64,000 bases of DNA from assembly GCF_000768345.1 (NCBI RefSeq), contig NZ_AVPS01000007.1, positions 161,348 to 225,347 of the forward strand, given 5' to 3'. The notes beneath the pieces were generated by a model, which was given only the letters and a program-made list of their open reading frames with translations, made no database searches and was not told the DNA's origin. Made by a program: the position numbers and the translations under genes. Source of the DNA: Lysobacter concretionis Ko07 = DSM 16239 (GTDB lineage Bacteria; Pseudomonadota; Gammaproteobacteria; Xanthomonadales; Xanthomonadaceae). This document shows positions 1 through 7,231 of this stretch, piece after piece. Every line of letters begins with the position of its first letter. Position 1 is the stretch's first letter.

Positions 1-603
1 GACGCGACCTACGCCCGCCACTACGCCAGTCTGGTCAACCGCGTGCGCGATGCCGAAGCCGGCAAGGCGTCCGGCAGCACCGACCTGACCGAGGCGGTCG
101 CGCGCTACGCGTTCAAGCTGATGGCCTACAAGGACGAGTACGAAGTCGCCCGGCTGTACACCAGCGGCGAGTTTCTGCGTCAGGTCGAGCGGCAGTTCGA
201 CGGCGACTACAGGCTCAAGTTCCACCTCGCTCCACCCCTGCTGGCCAGGCGAGACGAAAACGGCCAGCTGATCAAGCGCGAGTTCGGCCCGTGGGTATTC
301 ACCGCGTTCAAGTGGCTGGCGAAGCTGCGCAAGCTGCGTGGTGGCCCGCTGGATCTCTTCGGCTACACCGAGGAGCGCCGGACCGAGCGCCAGCTGATCG
401 TCGACTACTTCAAGACCATCGACGCGCTGCTGCCCGCGCTGGACCGTGGCAATGTCGCGCTGGCGGCCGAGATCGCCGCGATCCCCGAGCAGATCCGCGG
501 CTACGGCCACATCAAGGAAGAGCACCTGCACAAGGCCAAGGCCCGCGAAGCCGAGTTGCTGGTGGAGTGGAACAACCCGCTACGGATCGTGCAGGTGGCC
601 TGA
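1..603 (+). CDS. Indolepyruvate ferredoxin oxidoreductase family protein, C-terminal part (partial)
   Basis: The reading frame is open from the first base, so the gene begins upstream and only about 200 C-terminal residues are visible. The tail contains blocks such as LMAYKDEYEVARLY, FHLAPPLLARRDE and AAIPEQIRGYGHIKE. I recognise these from the C-terminal region of the large fused alpha/gamma indolepyruvate:ferredoxin oxidoreductases of proteobacteria, which are about 1200 residues long. These enzymes decarboxylate aryl-pyruvates such as indolepyruvate to acyl-CoA with ferredoxin as acceptor, in the cytoplasm. The thiamine-diphosphate and iron-sulfur domains lie outside the window, so the assignment rests on the tail alone. 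A GTG at 43 is internal and should not be taken as the start. A GC-rich hairpin follows the stop codon. Confidence 0.8.
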   Translation, partial: DATYARHYASLVNRVRDAEAGKASGSTDLTEAVARYAFKLMAYKDEYEVARLYTSGEFLRQVERQFDGDYRLKFHLAPPLLARRDENGQLIKREFGPWVFTAFKWLAKLRKLRGGPLDLFGYTEERRTERQLIVDYFKTIDALLPALDRGNVALAAEIAAIPEQIRGYGHIKEEHLHKAKAREAELLVEWNNPLRIVQVA

Positions 604-620
604 GCGCACCGACACAGAAA

Positions 621-650
621 CCGGCCCGGCAGCGATACGCTGCGGGCCGG
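621..650. terminator. GC-rich hairpin after the indolepyruvate oxidoreductase gene
   Basis: CCGGCCCG-GCAGCG pairs with CGCTGC-GGGCCGG around an ATA loop, with a single bulged G. It starts 17 nt after the stop codon. No T-run follows, so it could be a weak terminator or an mRNA-end-stabilising hairpin. Confidence 0.45.
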
Positions 651-754
651 CGGAGTGCCTTCGGAAAATCTCCGGCATTGCACTCCGCAGGAAACCGTCA
701 TCAGGGCCGCGCTGCAGGTCCTTTGTCCACAACAAAAAATAAAACGGGATTCAC

Positions 755-781
755 TAAAGTTCCGCCACAAGCGGCCGATAG
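755..781 (+). promoter_or_regulatory. FliA (sigma-28) type promoter upstream of the GGDEF-EAL gene
   Basis: The sequence reads TAAAGTTC, then exactly 11 nt, then GCCGATAG. The enterobacterial FliA consensus is TAAAGTTT-N11-GCCGATAA, so 14 of 16 defined positions match with the ideal spacer. It points toward the cyclic-di-GMP gene at 936 and would give a leader of roughly 150 nt. The preceding stretch (about 731-750) is A-rich, in contrast to its surroundings. Confidence 0.7.
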
Positions 782-916
782 GACTGGCGTGCCGGCCTCC
801 CTGCCGGCTTTGGGCGCAATCAATGTCCCATCATCCTTTTTACGTGCCGCCCGCCTTCGGGATGCAGGCTTTCATGGAGTCGGCCGCCCTCGCCGGTGAC
901 TACACCGTGCCGCGTC

Positions 917-938
917 CATCCGGCCTTCTCGCCGGATG
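917..938 (+). promoter_or_regulatory. Hairpin sequestering the start codon of the GGDEF-EAL gene
   Basis: CATCCGGC at 917-924 and GCCGGATG at 931-938 form a perfect 8-bp stem around the loop CTTCTC, and the last three bases of the right arm are the ATG start codon. No Shine-Dalgarno sequence precedes the ATG. The stem would hide the initiation site unless opened by a ribosome, a ligand or an RNA partner. Confidence 0.5.
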
Positions 939-3842
939 AGCGACGTCGCACTCCCTGCTAGCGTCGCCGCCACCGATTGGCGCGAGCGGCTGCTGGACGC
1001 CACCACCACGCGCGACGTGATCGCGGTGGTGGTGGATCTCGCGCAGCAACTCCCGGGCGTACGTCAGGTCCGGGTGCTGTGGGAACTGGACCCCGGCGAC
1101 CTGCCGGCCGCCATCGATGCCGACACGTTGCGGCTGGCCGACGACGCCATGGCCGCAGGCGCGCCACGCACCAGCGCAAGGGGTGACCTGCTGGCGTTGC
1201 CGCTGCAGACCAGCACGGCCGTGGTGGTGATGGACCTCGGAAGCGACGCCGACGCGGCCGGCATCACCGACACCTTGCGCCTGCCACTGCGCGTGGCGGA
1301 CCGGAAGCTCCACGACCGCGTGCGACTGGAGGAGCTGGAAGGTGCGGTGCGTCGCCTGCGACGTTCCGAACAGCTGCAGGGCGCCTTGTTCGCGATCTCC
1401 GATCTGTCCGGGTCCGACCACGACATGACCGAGATGCTGCGCAGCATCCACGGCATCGTCGGCAGACTAATGTATGCCGAGAACTTCTTCATCGTGCTGC
1501 GCAACCTGGCCCGCGACACGGTCCACATCCCCTACTTCGCCGATGTCCTCGACCCCTGCCCGTTCGAGGAGGCTTCGCTGGAAAGCATCAAGCACTCGTG
1601 CACCTGGTACGTGATCAACGATGCGTCGCCGCTGCGGGGCAACACGGGCCAGCTGCACAAGCAGGTCTCCGGCCCGCTGCTCACCGTCGGCACCGAGAGC
1701 CATGACTGGCTGGGCGTGCCGATGCTGCGCGACGGCGAGGCGCTGGGTGCGATCGTGGTGCAGAGCTACCAGCCCGGCATCGACTTCACCGCGGCCGACC
1801 AGACACTGCTGGAGTTCGTCGCCAGCCACATCCTCACCGCGCTGGAACGCAAGCGCAGCACCGACCTGCTGGAACACAACGTCAAACTGCGCACCCGGCA
1901 ACTGGCCGAGGCCAACCTCGGGCTGCAGCAGGAGGTCGCCGAACGCCAGCGTGCCGAACGCCTGCAGGCCGCGTTGTTCCAGATCGCCCAGCTGGCGACC
2001 GCCGACATCGACGAGGACCGTTTTTACGCCAGCATCCACGGCATCGTCGACCAGCTGCTCAACGCCGAAAACTTCTACATCGCGCTGCTTTCCGATGACC
2101 GCACCGCGCTCAGCTTTCCCTATTACATCGACAAGCAGGGGCGCAAACACCACGAGGGTCGCCGGCTCGCTTCCGGACTCAGCGAGTACGTGTTGCGCCA
2201 CCGCACGCCATTGCTGGTCCACAACCGGGAGATCGAGGCGCTCGAACAAAGTGGCGAGGTGGCGCGCGACCACCGCCGCTCGCCGCCAGCCGAATGCTGG
2301 CTGGGCGTGCCGCTGCTGTCGGGCGACGAGGTGCTCGGCATCGTCGCCCTGCAGAGCTACGACCCGCACAGCGGCTATGGCCAGGCCGACCAGGAGCTGC
2401 TCGCGTTTGTCGCCCTGCAGATCGCCACCAGCCTGCACCGCCGCCGCAGCGCGCAGTTCCTGCTGCAGGCCTACAACCAGCTGGAAGAGCGGGTGGCAGA
2501 ACGCACCGCCGAACTGCGCGAGCAGATCCACGAGCGCGAGCAGGTCCAGCACCAGCTCCGGCACGAGGTCATGCACGATGCGCTGACCGGCCTGCCGAAC
2601 CGCGGCCAGCTCCACGACCGCCTCGAACAGCTGCTCGCCCGCCTGCACGCGCAGCCGGAATCGCGCTGCGCGCTGCTGTACCTGGACGTCGACCGGTTCA
2701 AGGTCATCAACGACAGTCTCGGCCACCTGGCCGGTGATGATTTCCTGCGCCAGATCGGTCGACGCCTGCAGTCCTGCGTCCGCGATCCGGATCTGGTGGC
2801 GCGGGTGTCCGGCGACGAGTTCGCGATCCTGATCGAGAACGACAGCGTGGACGAGCGAGGCCTGCCCACGGTCGCCAGCGCGGTGGCCGAGCGCGTGCTG
2901 CAGCGGCTCTCCGCACCCCTGCGGGTGGCGAGCCGGCTGCTCGATCCGTCGGCCAGCATCGGGGTCGCGGTCGGGGATGGCAGCTACCTGCGCGCCGACG
3001 ATCTCATCCGCGATGCGGACACCGCGCTGTACCGGGCCAAGTCGCTGGGACGCAAGCGGTGGGAACTGTTCGACGACTCGTTGCAACGCTCCGCCGTCGA
3101 CGTGCTGACTTTGGAGATCGAGCTGCGCCAGGCGCTGCAATACGACCAGTTGGAGCCCTGGTTCCAGCCGATCGTACGCCTGGCCGATGGCGCGGTGGTC
3201 GGCCATGAGGCCCTGCTGCGCTGGAACCACCCGCAGCGCGGCGTGCTGCGACCCGGCGAGTTCCTCCACGTCGCCGAGGACAGCGGGCTGATCGAGGCGA
3301 TCGACTGGCGCATCTTCAAGCGCAGCTGTGCGCTGAAAGCCCAGTGCAGCGACGACGGCTACCTGTCGATCAATGTCGCCCCGCGCCACCTGCTGCGCGA
3401 CAACTTCGCCACCCGCCTGCTGGGCCTGCTGGAACGCACCGGACTGGCGCCGGAGCACCTGCTGATCGAGGTCACCGAAGGCTCCCTGCTGGACGAGCCC
3501 GACCGTGTCCGGGCGGTGCTGGAGCAGTTGCAGGCGCACGGCATCGGCGTCGCCCTGGATGACTTCGGCACCGGCTACTCATCGCTGAGCTACCTGCACA
3601 CCTTTCCGTTGCGGGTGCTCAAGATCGACCGCACGTTCCTGGCCGCTCTCGACCAGCAGGACAACAGCGGCGCCGTGATCGCCGCGGTGCTCGCGCTGGC
3701 CCGCGCACTCGGCATGGACGTGGTGGCCGAAGGCATCGAGACCGAGACCCAACGGCGCGCGCTGATCGAGCTGGGCTGCGAATTCGGCCAGGGCTACCTG
3801 TTCGGTTACCCGGCGCCGCGGTCACCCATCCCCACCACCTGA
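936..3842 (+). CDS. Double-GAF, GGDEF and EAL domain cyclic-di-GMP turnover protein
   Basis: This 968-residue cytoplasmic protein has no signal peptide or membrane helix. Two GAF-like sensor modules (about 147-310 and 345-505) share blocks such as SIHGIVxxLxxAENF and look like an intragenic duplication. A short coiled coil leads into the GGDEF domain (about 540-705). Its active-site motif is SGDEF at 625-629, with an inhibitory RxxD site (RDPD) five residues before it. The EAL domain (about 715-965) keeps EALLRW, SINVAPRH, DDFGTGYSS, LKIDRTF and EGIET, so phosphodiesterase activity is likely. The Ser in SGDEF is a common tolerated variant, so cyclase activity is possible. The ATG at 936 is the first usable start because a stop lies in frame at 897-899. 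A FliA-type promoter upstream suggests co-regulation with motility. Confidence 0.93.
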   Translation: MSDVALPASVAATDWRERLLDATTTRDVIAVVVDLAQQLPGVRQVRVLWELDPGDLPAAIDADTLRLADDAMAAGAPRTSARGDLLALPLQTSTAVVVMDLGSDADAAGITDTLRLPLRVADRKLHDRVRLEELEGAVRRLRRSEQLQGALFAISDLSGSDHDMTEMLRSIHGIVGRLMYAENFFIVLRNLARDTVHIPYFADVLDPCPFEEASLESIKHSCTWYVINDASPLRGNTGQLHKQVSGPLLTVGTESHDWLGVPMLRDGEALGAIVVQSYQPGIDFTAADQTLLEFVASHILTALERKRSTDLLEHNVKLRTRQLAEANLGLQQEVAERQRAERLQAALFQIAQLATADIDEDRFYASIHGIVDQLLNAENFYIALLSDDRTALSFPYYIDKQGRKHHEGRRLASGLSEYVLRHRTPLLVHNREIEALEQSGEVARDHRRSPPAECWLGVPLLSGDEVLGIVALQSYDPHSGYGQADQELLAFVALQIATSLHRRRSAQFLLQAYNQLEERVAERTAELREQIHEREQVQHQLRHEVMHDALTGLPNRGQLHDRLEQLLARLHAQPESRCALLYLDVDRFKVINDSLGHLAGDDFLRQIGRRLQSCVRDPDLVARVSGDEFAILIENDSVDERGLPTVASAVAERVLQRLSAPLRVASRLLDPSASIGVAVGDGSYLRADDLIRDADTALYRAKSLGRKRWELFDDSLQRSAVDVLTLEIELRQALQYDQLEPWFQPIVRLADGAVVGHEALLRWNHPQRGVLRPGEFLHVAEDSGLIEAIDWRIFKRSCALKAQCSDDGYLSINVAPRHLLRDNFATRLLGLLERTGLAPEHLLIEVTEGSLLDEPDRVRAVLEQLQAHGIGVALDDFGTGYSSLSYLHTFPLRVLKIDRTFLAALDQQDNSGAVIAAVLALARALGMDVVAEGIETETQRRALIELGCEFGQGYLFGYPAPRSPIPTT

Positions 3843-3856
3843 GCCGCCACCCGGAC

Positions 3857-4390
3857 TCACAGCGTCCGCACCACCTTGCCCGACGCGGCTTCCAACAGCG
3901 CGCTGATCCGGTCGCGCTGCTGATGGTTGTCGGGCTGGGCGACCACCGCGAAGCGTCCGCGTTCGATGGCGTCGAACACCGTGTTGATCAGCACGTCCTG
4001 GTCCGGCCGCAAGGTCACGAACCCGCCGGTGAACAGGCCGAACACGGTGCAGAAGAACACCAGCGCGCCGCCGGCCGCCCACGGCGATTCGCGCACCGCC
4101 CGGATATCCATCCCCCACAGCAGCAGGAACACCACCACACCGGCCACTGCACCCAGCAGGCCGAACGTGATGTGGGCCTTGACCGCGGTGCGCCAGATGC
4201 CGCGGCTGTCAGGTTCGATCTTGCGGCCCGGCCGCGGATCGCCGGGCGCCACCACCTGCACCTGCGCGTCGGTCAGGCCGAGCTCGCCGCGCACGCGCGC
4301 GGCCGCCTCATCGGCGACCGCGCGACTGTCGAACACCGCCGCCACCTTGCTGAAGGAGCGCTCGCCAAACACCGGGCCATCGGTTTTCAT
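3857..4390 (-). CDS. Small membrane protein of unknown function
   Basis: The protein has 177 residues. Its N-terminal soluble part contains FSKVAAVFDSRAVADEAAARV, the kind of alpha-beta segment found at the start of general-stress-type small proteins. Two hydrophobic helices (about 75-95 and 105-125) follow, then a short cytoplasmic tail. The ATG at 4390 is chosen because GGGAG lies about 10 nt upstream and the longer reading frame before it is low-complexity. It converges on the GGDEF-EAL gene with a 14-nt gap. Function unknown; the layout (ferredoxin-like N-terminus plus two helices) is an interpretation. Confidence 0.72.
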   Translation of the reverse strand: MKTDGPVFGERSFSKVAAVFDSRAVADEAAARVRGELGLTDAQVQVVAPGDPRPGRKIEPDSRGIWRTAVKAHITFGLLGAVAGVVVFLLLWGMDIRAVRESPWAAGGALVFFCTVFGLFTGGFVTLRPDQDVLINTVFDAIERGRFAVVAQPDNHQQRDRISALLEAASGKVVRTL

Positions 4391-4546
4391 CGCCTCACTC
4401 CCAACCGCCGTAGTGACTGCCACGATGCCCCCGCAGGAGTCGAAGCCCGGTGAACCGGGCAATGGCGCGGCCTCCAAGCCCCGGCTGCGCGGGATTTCGT
4501 CCTTGCGGACTGGCGTCGTCCGGCGAGGGACGGGACGGGTCGCCGG

Positions 4547-5248
4547 CTACCGCACCCACACCAGGCTGCGGTTGTTCGCCGGCATCGCCACGTCCTCGAC
4601 CAGCCGCAGGCCGATCGCGCGCGCCAGTGCGTCGACCGCTTCGAAATCGCGGATCGCCGAGCGCGGGTCGCGCGCCTGCAGCCAGCCGTCGAACGCGCGA
4701 TTGCTGTCGCTGGTGTATCGCCCGGCGTAATTGAACGGTCCGTACACCACCAGCGTCGCCGTCGGCGGCGCCGCTGGTTCGCCCGGCGGCAGCGCGCGGT
4801 CGATGCCGGCGAAGAACGCCTCCACCTCCGGCCAGCCCATGATGTGCAGCGTGTTGGCGCTGAAGACCGCATCGAACGCTGCTACCCCTTCCCTCATTGC
4901 GGTACCTCTTGCGGCGCTTCGCGCGCCCTCACCCCAACCCTCTCCCGCAGGCGGGAGAGGGAGCAAAGGCAGGGGCCACGGGTCGGTCGCGACGTCGAGC
5001 ACCAACGGCTCGGGCGTGTTCGGCAACGCGGCCTCGGCCAGCCATTGCCGGATGCCCGGCAGATGCTCCGCGCGGTCGCTGCACTGCCAGACCAGCCATG
5101 GCATCGCGGCGGCGAAATGCACCGCGTGCTGGCCGGTGCCGCTGCCGATCTCGAGCACGTGGCGGCGGTCGGCGAAGCGGGTCCGCAACACCGCCAGGAT
5201 CGGCTCACGGTTGCGCTCGCAGGACGGCGAGAACGGCTTGTCGATCAT
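4547..5248 (-). CDS. DUF938-type SAM-dependent methyltransferase with an internal repeat insertion
   Basis: The protein has 233 residues and is cytoplasmic. It begins MIDKPFSPSCERNREPIL and carries the SAM-binding motif VLEIGSGTGQH, then FSANTLHIM and LVVYGPFNYAG, all typical of the DUF938 family, whose substrate is not known to me. Residues about 95-125 (LPPAGEGWGEG and neighbours) do not belong to the family. They are the translation of an intergenic palindromic repeat sitting at the end of a beta strand, and the frame is kept. The ATG at 5248 is preferred because the family starts here; upstream codons are arginine-rich and non-coding in style. It is divergent from the TldD gene at 5556. 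Confidence 0.85.
   Translation of the reverse strand: MIDKPFSPSCERNREPILAVLRTRFADRRHVLEIGSGTGQHAVHFAAAMPWLVWQCSDRAEHLPGIRQWLAEAALPNTPEPLVLDVATDPWPLPLLPLPPAGEGWGEGARSAARGTAMREGVAAFDAVFSANTLHIMGWPEVEAFFAGIDRALPPGEPAAPPTATLVVYGPFNYAGRYTSDSNRAFDGWLQARDPRSAIRDFEAVDALARAIGLRLVEDVAMPANNRSLVWVR
4936..4959. repeat. CCCTCTCCCGC palindrome inside the methyltransferase gene
   Basis: CCCTCTCCCGC and GCGGGAGAGGG are perfect inverted arms around AG. Related copies lie at 10233-10254 (intergenic) and about 28685-28710 (inside the exonuclease gene). Such palindromes are normally intergenic in xanthomonads; here it is translated within the DUF938 gene. Confidence 0.75.
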
Positions 5249-5555
5249 GGGCCTGCCCCGGTCGGCATGCGGTGTGGAACGGCGTCGGACGTCACCTTCG
5301 TTCTCCCTGTTTCGTGCACGGACAGACCGGCGGGGATGCGCGGCCACGAAACCGGCATCGCCATCACTGTACCGGCGCGACGCCTCACGTATCCGGCGCG
5401 CGCGGACCATCGCCGCTGCACGCGATACCGCCGCAATCGGCACGATCGACCATGACCCCAGTCACTTGTGCCCTCGCCAACGGCCGTCGAGAGTCGAAGG
5501 CCTGTCCATTGCAGCCGGTGGCATGCCGGTTGCCGTCCCTGGGGGAATGCACGCT
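5249..5555. other. Divergent intergenic region, no gene recognised
   Basis: About 307 nt separate the minus-strand methyltransferase and the plus-strand TldD cluster, and should hold both promoters. I see no convincing open frame with a ribosome-binding site and no clear -35/-10 pair. Only GGGGGA at 5541-5546, just before the TldD start, stands out. Confidence 0.5.
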
Positions 5556-7184
5556 GTGCAACGACGCGAGTTTCTTGCGCTGTCCGGAATGAGCCTGGCC
5601 GGTCTGCTGCTGCCGCACTCACGCCTGATCGCCGCCGGGCAGTTGCTGGAGCCCGCCGACGCGCGCCGCAACAAGGCGCTGGCCGAGGCGGCACTGGAGG
5701 CGGCCCGACGCGCCGGGGCCAGCTATTGCGATGTGCGTATCGGGCGCTACCTCAACCAGTCGCTGGTCACCCGCGAAGCCCGGGTGGAGAACATCAGCAA
5801 CACCGAATCCTCCGGGGTCGGCATCCGGGTCATCGTCAACGGCGCCTGGGGTTTCGCCGCGACCCACCAGTCCACCCAGGCGGCGGTGCTGGCAGCGGTC
5901 GGGCAGGCGGCCGCGATCGCGCGCGCCAATGCGCGCATCCAGACCCGGCCGGTGCAACTGGCACCGGTGCAGGGCGTTGGTGATGTGCGCTGGCAGACGC
6001 CGATCGGCAAGAACGCGATGGCCGTGCCGGTGCAGGACAAGGTCGACCTGCTGTTGGGCCTGAATGCGGCTGCGACGAATGCCGGCGCCGACTTCATCAG
6101 CTCGCAGCTGTTCCTGGTCAACGAGCAGAAGTTTTTCGCCTCCAGCGACGGCTCGTTCATCGACCAGGACGTGCACCGGATCTGGTTGCCGTTCACCGCC
6201 ACCGCGATCGACAAGGCCAGCGGCAGGTTCCGCACCCGCAACGGCCTGTCGGCGCCGATGGGCATGGGCTGGGAATTCCTCGACGGCCGCCCGGAAGGCC
6301 GCTACGAGCTGCCCGGTGGCGTGGTCGGTTACGGCCGTTCCTACGATCCGGTCGAGGACGCGATCGCAGCGGCGAAGCAGGCGCGCGAGAAGCTCAGCGC
6401 GCCGTCGGTCAAACCCGGCAAGTACGACCTGGTGCTGGACCCGTCCAACCTGTTCCTGACCATCCACGAGAACGTCGGCCACCCGCTCGAGCTGGACCGC
6501 GTGCTCGGCTACGAGGCCAACTACGCCGGCACCAGCTTCGCCACCCTGGACAAGCGCGACGCCGGCTTCCGCTGGGGCAGCGACATCGTCAATTTCACCG
6601 CCGACAAGACCGAGCCCTACAGCCTGGGCGCGGTCGGTTACGACGACGAGGGCGTCAAGTGCGGGCGCTGGGATCTGGTCCGGGACGGCACCCTGGTCAA
6701 CTACATGGCGACCCGCGACGAGGTGCACATCCTCGGCGAGACCGCGTCGCACGGCTGCAGCTACGCCGACTCCTGGTCGAGCATCCAGTTCCAGCGCATG
6801 GCCAACGTGTCGCTGGCGCCGGGCAAGGCGCCGCTGAGCGTGGCCGAGATGGTCAAGGGCGTCCAGAACGGCCTCTACATCCACGGCCGCGGCTCGTATT
6901 CGATCGACCAGCAGCGTTACAACGCCCAGTTCGGTGGCCAGCTGTATTACCGGATCCAGAACGGCGAGGTCACCGGCATGGTCGAGGACGCCGCCTACCA
7001 GATCCGCACACCGGAGTTCTGGAACGCCTGCAGCGCGATCTGCGACGCGCGCGACTTCCGCCTCGGCGGCTCGTTCTTCGACGGCAAGGGCCAGCCGGGG
7101 CAGGTGTCGGCGGTCTCGCACGGTTCCAGCACCGCCCGCTTCGACGGCATCAACATCATCAACACCGCGCGCAGCCTGGGCTGA
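5556..7184 (+). CDS. TldD-family metalloprotease with Tat-type signal (copy 1)
   Basis: The protein has 542 residues. The N-terminus (QRREFLALSG followed by a hydrophobic stretch ending in LLLP) is a twin-arginine export signal. The body is a TldD/PmbA-type protease with the zinc motif HExxxH as HENVGH at residues 304-309, followed by PLELDRVLGYEANYAGTSF. TldD-type proteins work with TldE/PmbA in peptide maturation and degradation. The GTG at 5556 is favoured over an ATG at 5547 because GGGGGA lies at 5541-5546 with a 9-nt spacing, and because the product then aligns with the paralogue's N-terminus. It is first in a run of nine plus-strand genes and is a tandem paralogue of the next gene. E. 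coli TldD is cytoplasmic, so the export signal is a notable difference. Confidence 0.9.
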   Translation: MQRREFLALSGMSLAGLLLPHSRLIAAGQLLEPADARRNKALAEAALEAARRAGASYCDVRIGRYLNQSLVTREARVENISNTESSGVGIRVIVNGAWGFAATHQSTQAAVLAAVGQAAAIARANARIQTRPVQLAPVQGVGDVRWQTPIGKNAMAVPVQDKVDLLLGLNAAATNAGADFISSQLFLVNEQKFFASSDGSFIDQDVHRIWLPFTATAIDKASGRFRTRNGLSAPMGMGWEFLDGRPEGRYELPGGVVGYGRSYDPVEDAIAAAKQAREKLSAPSVKPGKYDLVLDPSNLFLTIHENVGHPLELDRVLGYEANYAGTSFATLDKRDAGFRWGSDIVNFTADKTEPYSLGAVGYDDEGVKCGRWDLVRDGTLVNYMATRDEVHILGETASHGCSYADSWSSIQFQRMANVSLAPGKAPLSVAEMVKGVQNGLYIHGRGSYSIDQQRYNAQFGGQLYYRIQNGEVTGMVEDAAYQIRTPEFWNACSAICDARDFRLGGSFFDGKGQPGQVSAVSHGSSTARFDGINIINTARSLG

Positions 7185-7231
7185 GCGCGGCATGACACCT
7201 CAGCACCTCATCGACACAAGGGAGAACGACC

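Noticed and set aside
790..935. Possible cyclic-di-GMP riboswitch in the leader of the GGDEF-EAL gene
   Set aside because: The conserved core of GEMM-type riboswitches, such as CGCAAAGCC with flanking stems, is absent; only a short start-codon hairpin is supported.
1467..3539. Long minus-strand frame opposite the GGDEF-EAL gene
   Set aside because: Gln/Arg/Val-rich translation without domains and fully covered by a strongly supported plus-strand gene.
4731..5555. Extension of the first TldD gene upstream to 4731
   Set aside because: The upstream codons overlap the methyltransferase in antisense and have no homology; the Tat signal and Shine-Dalgarno place the start at 5556.
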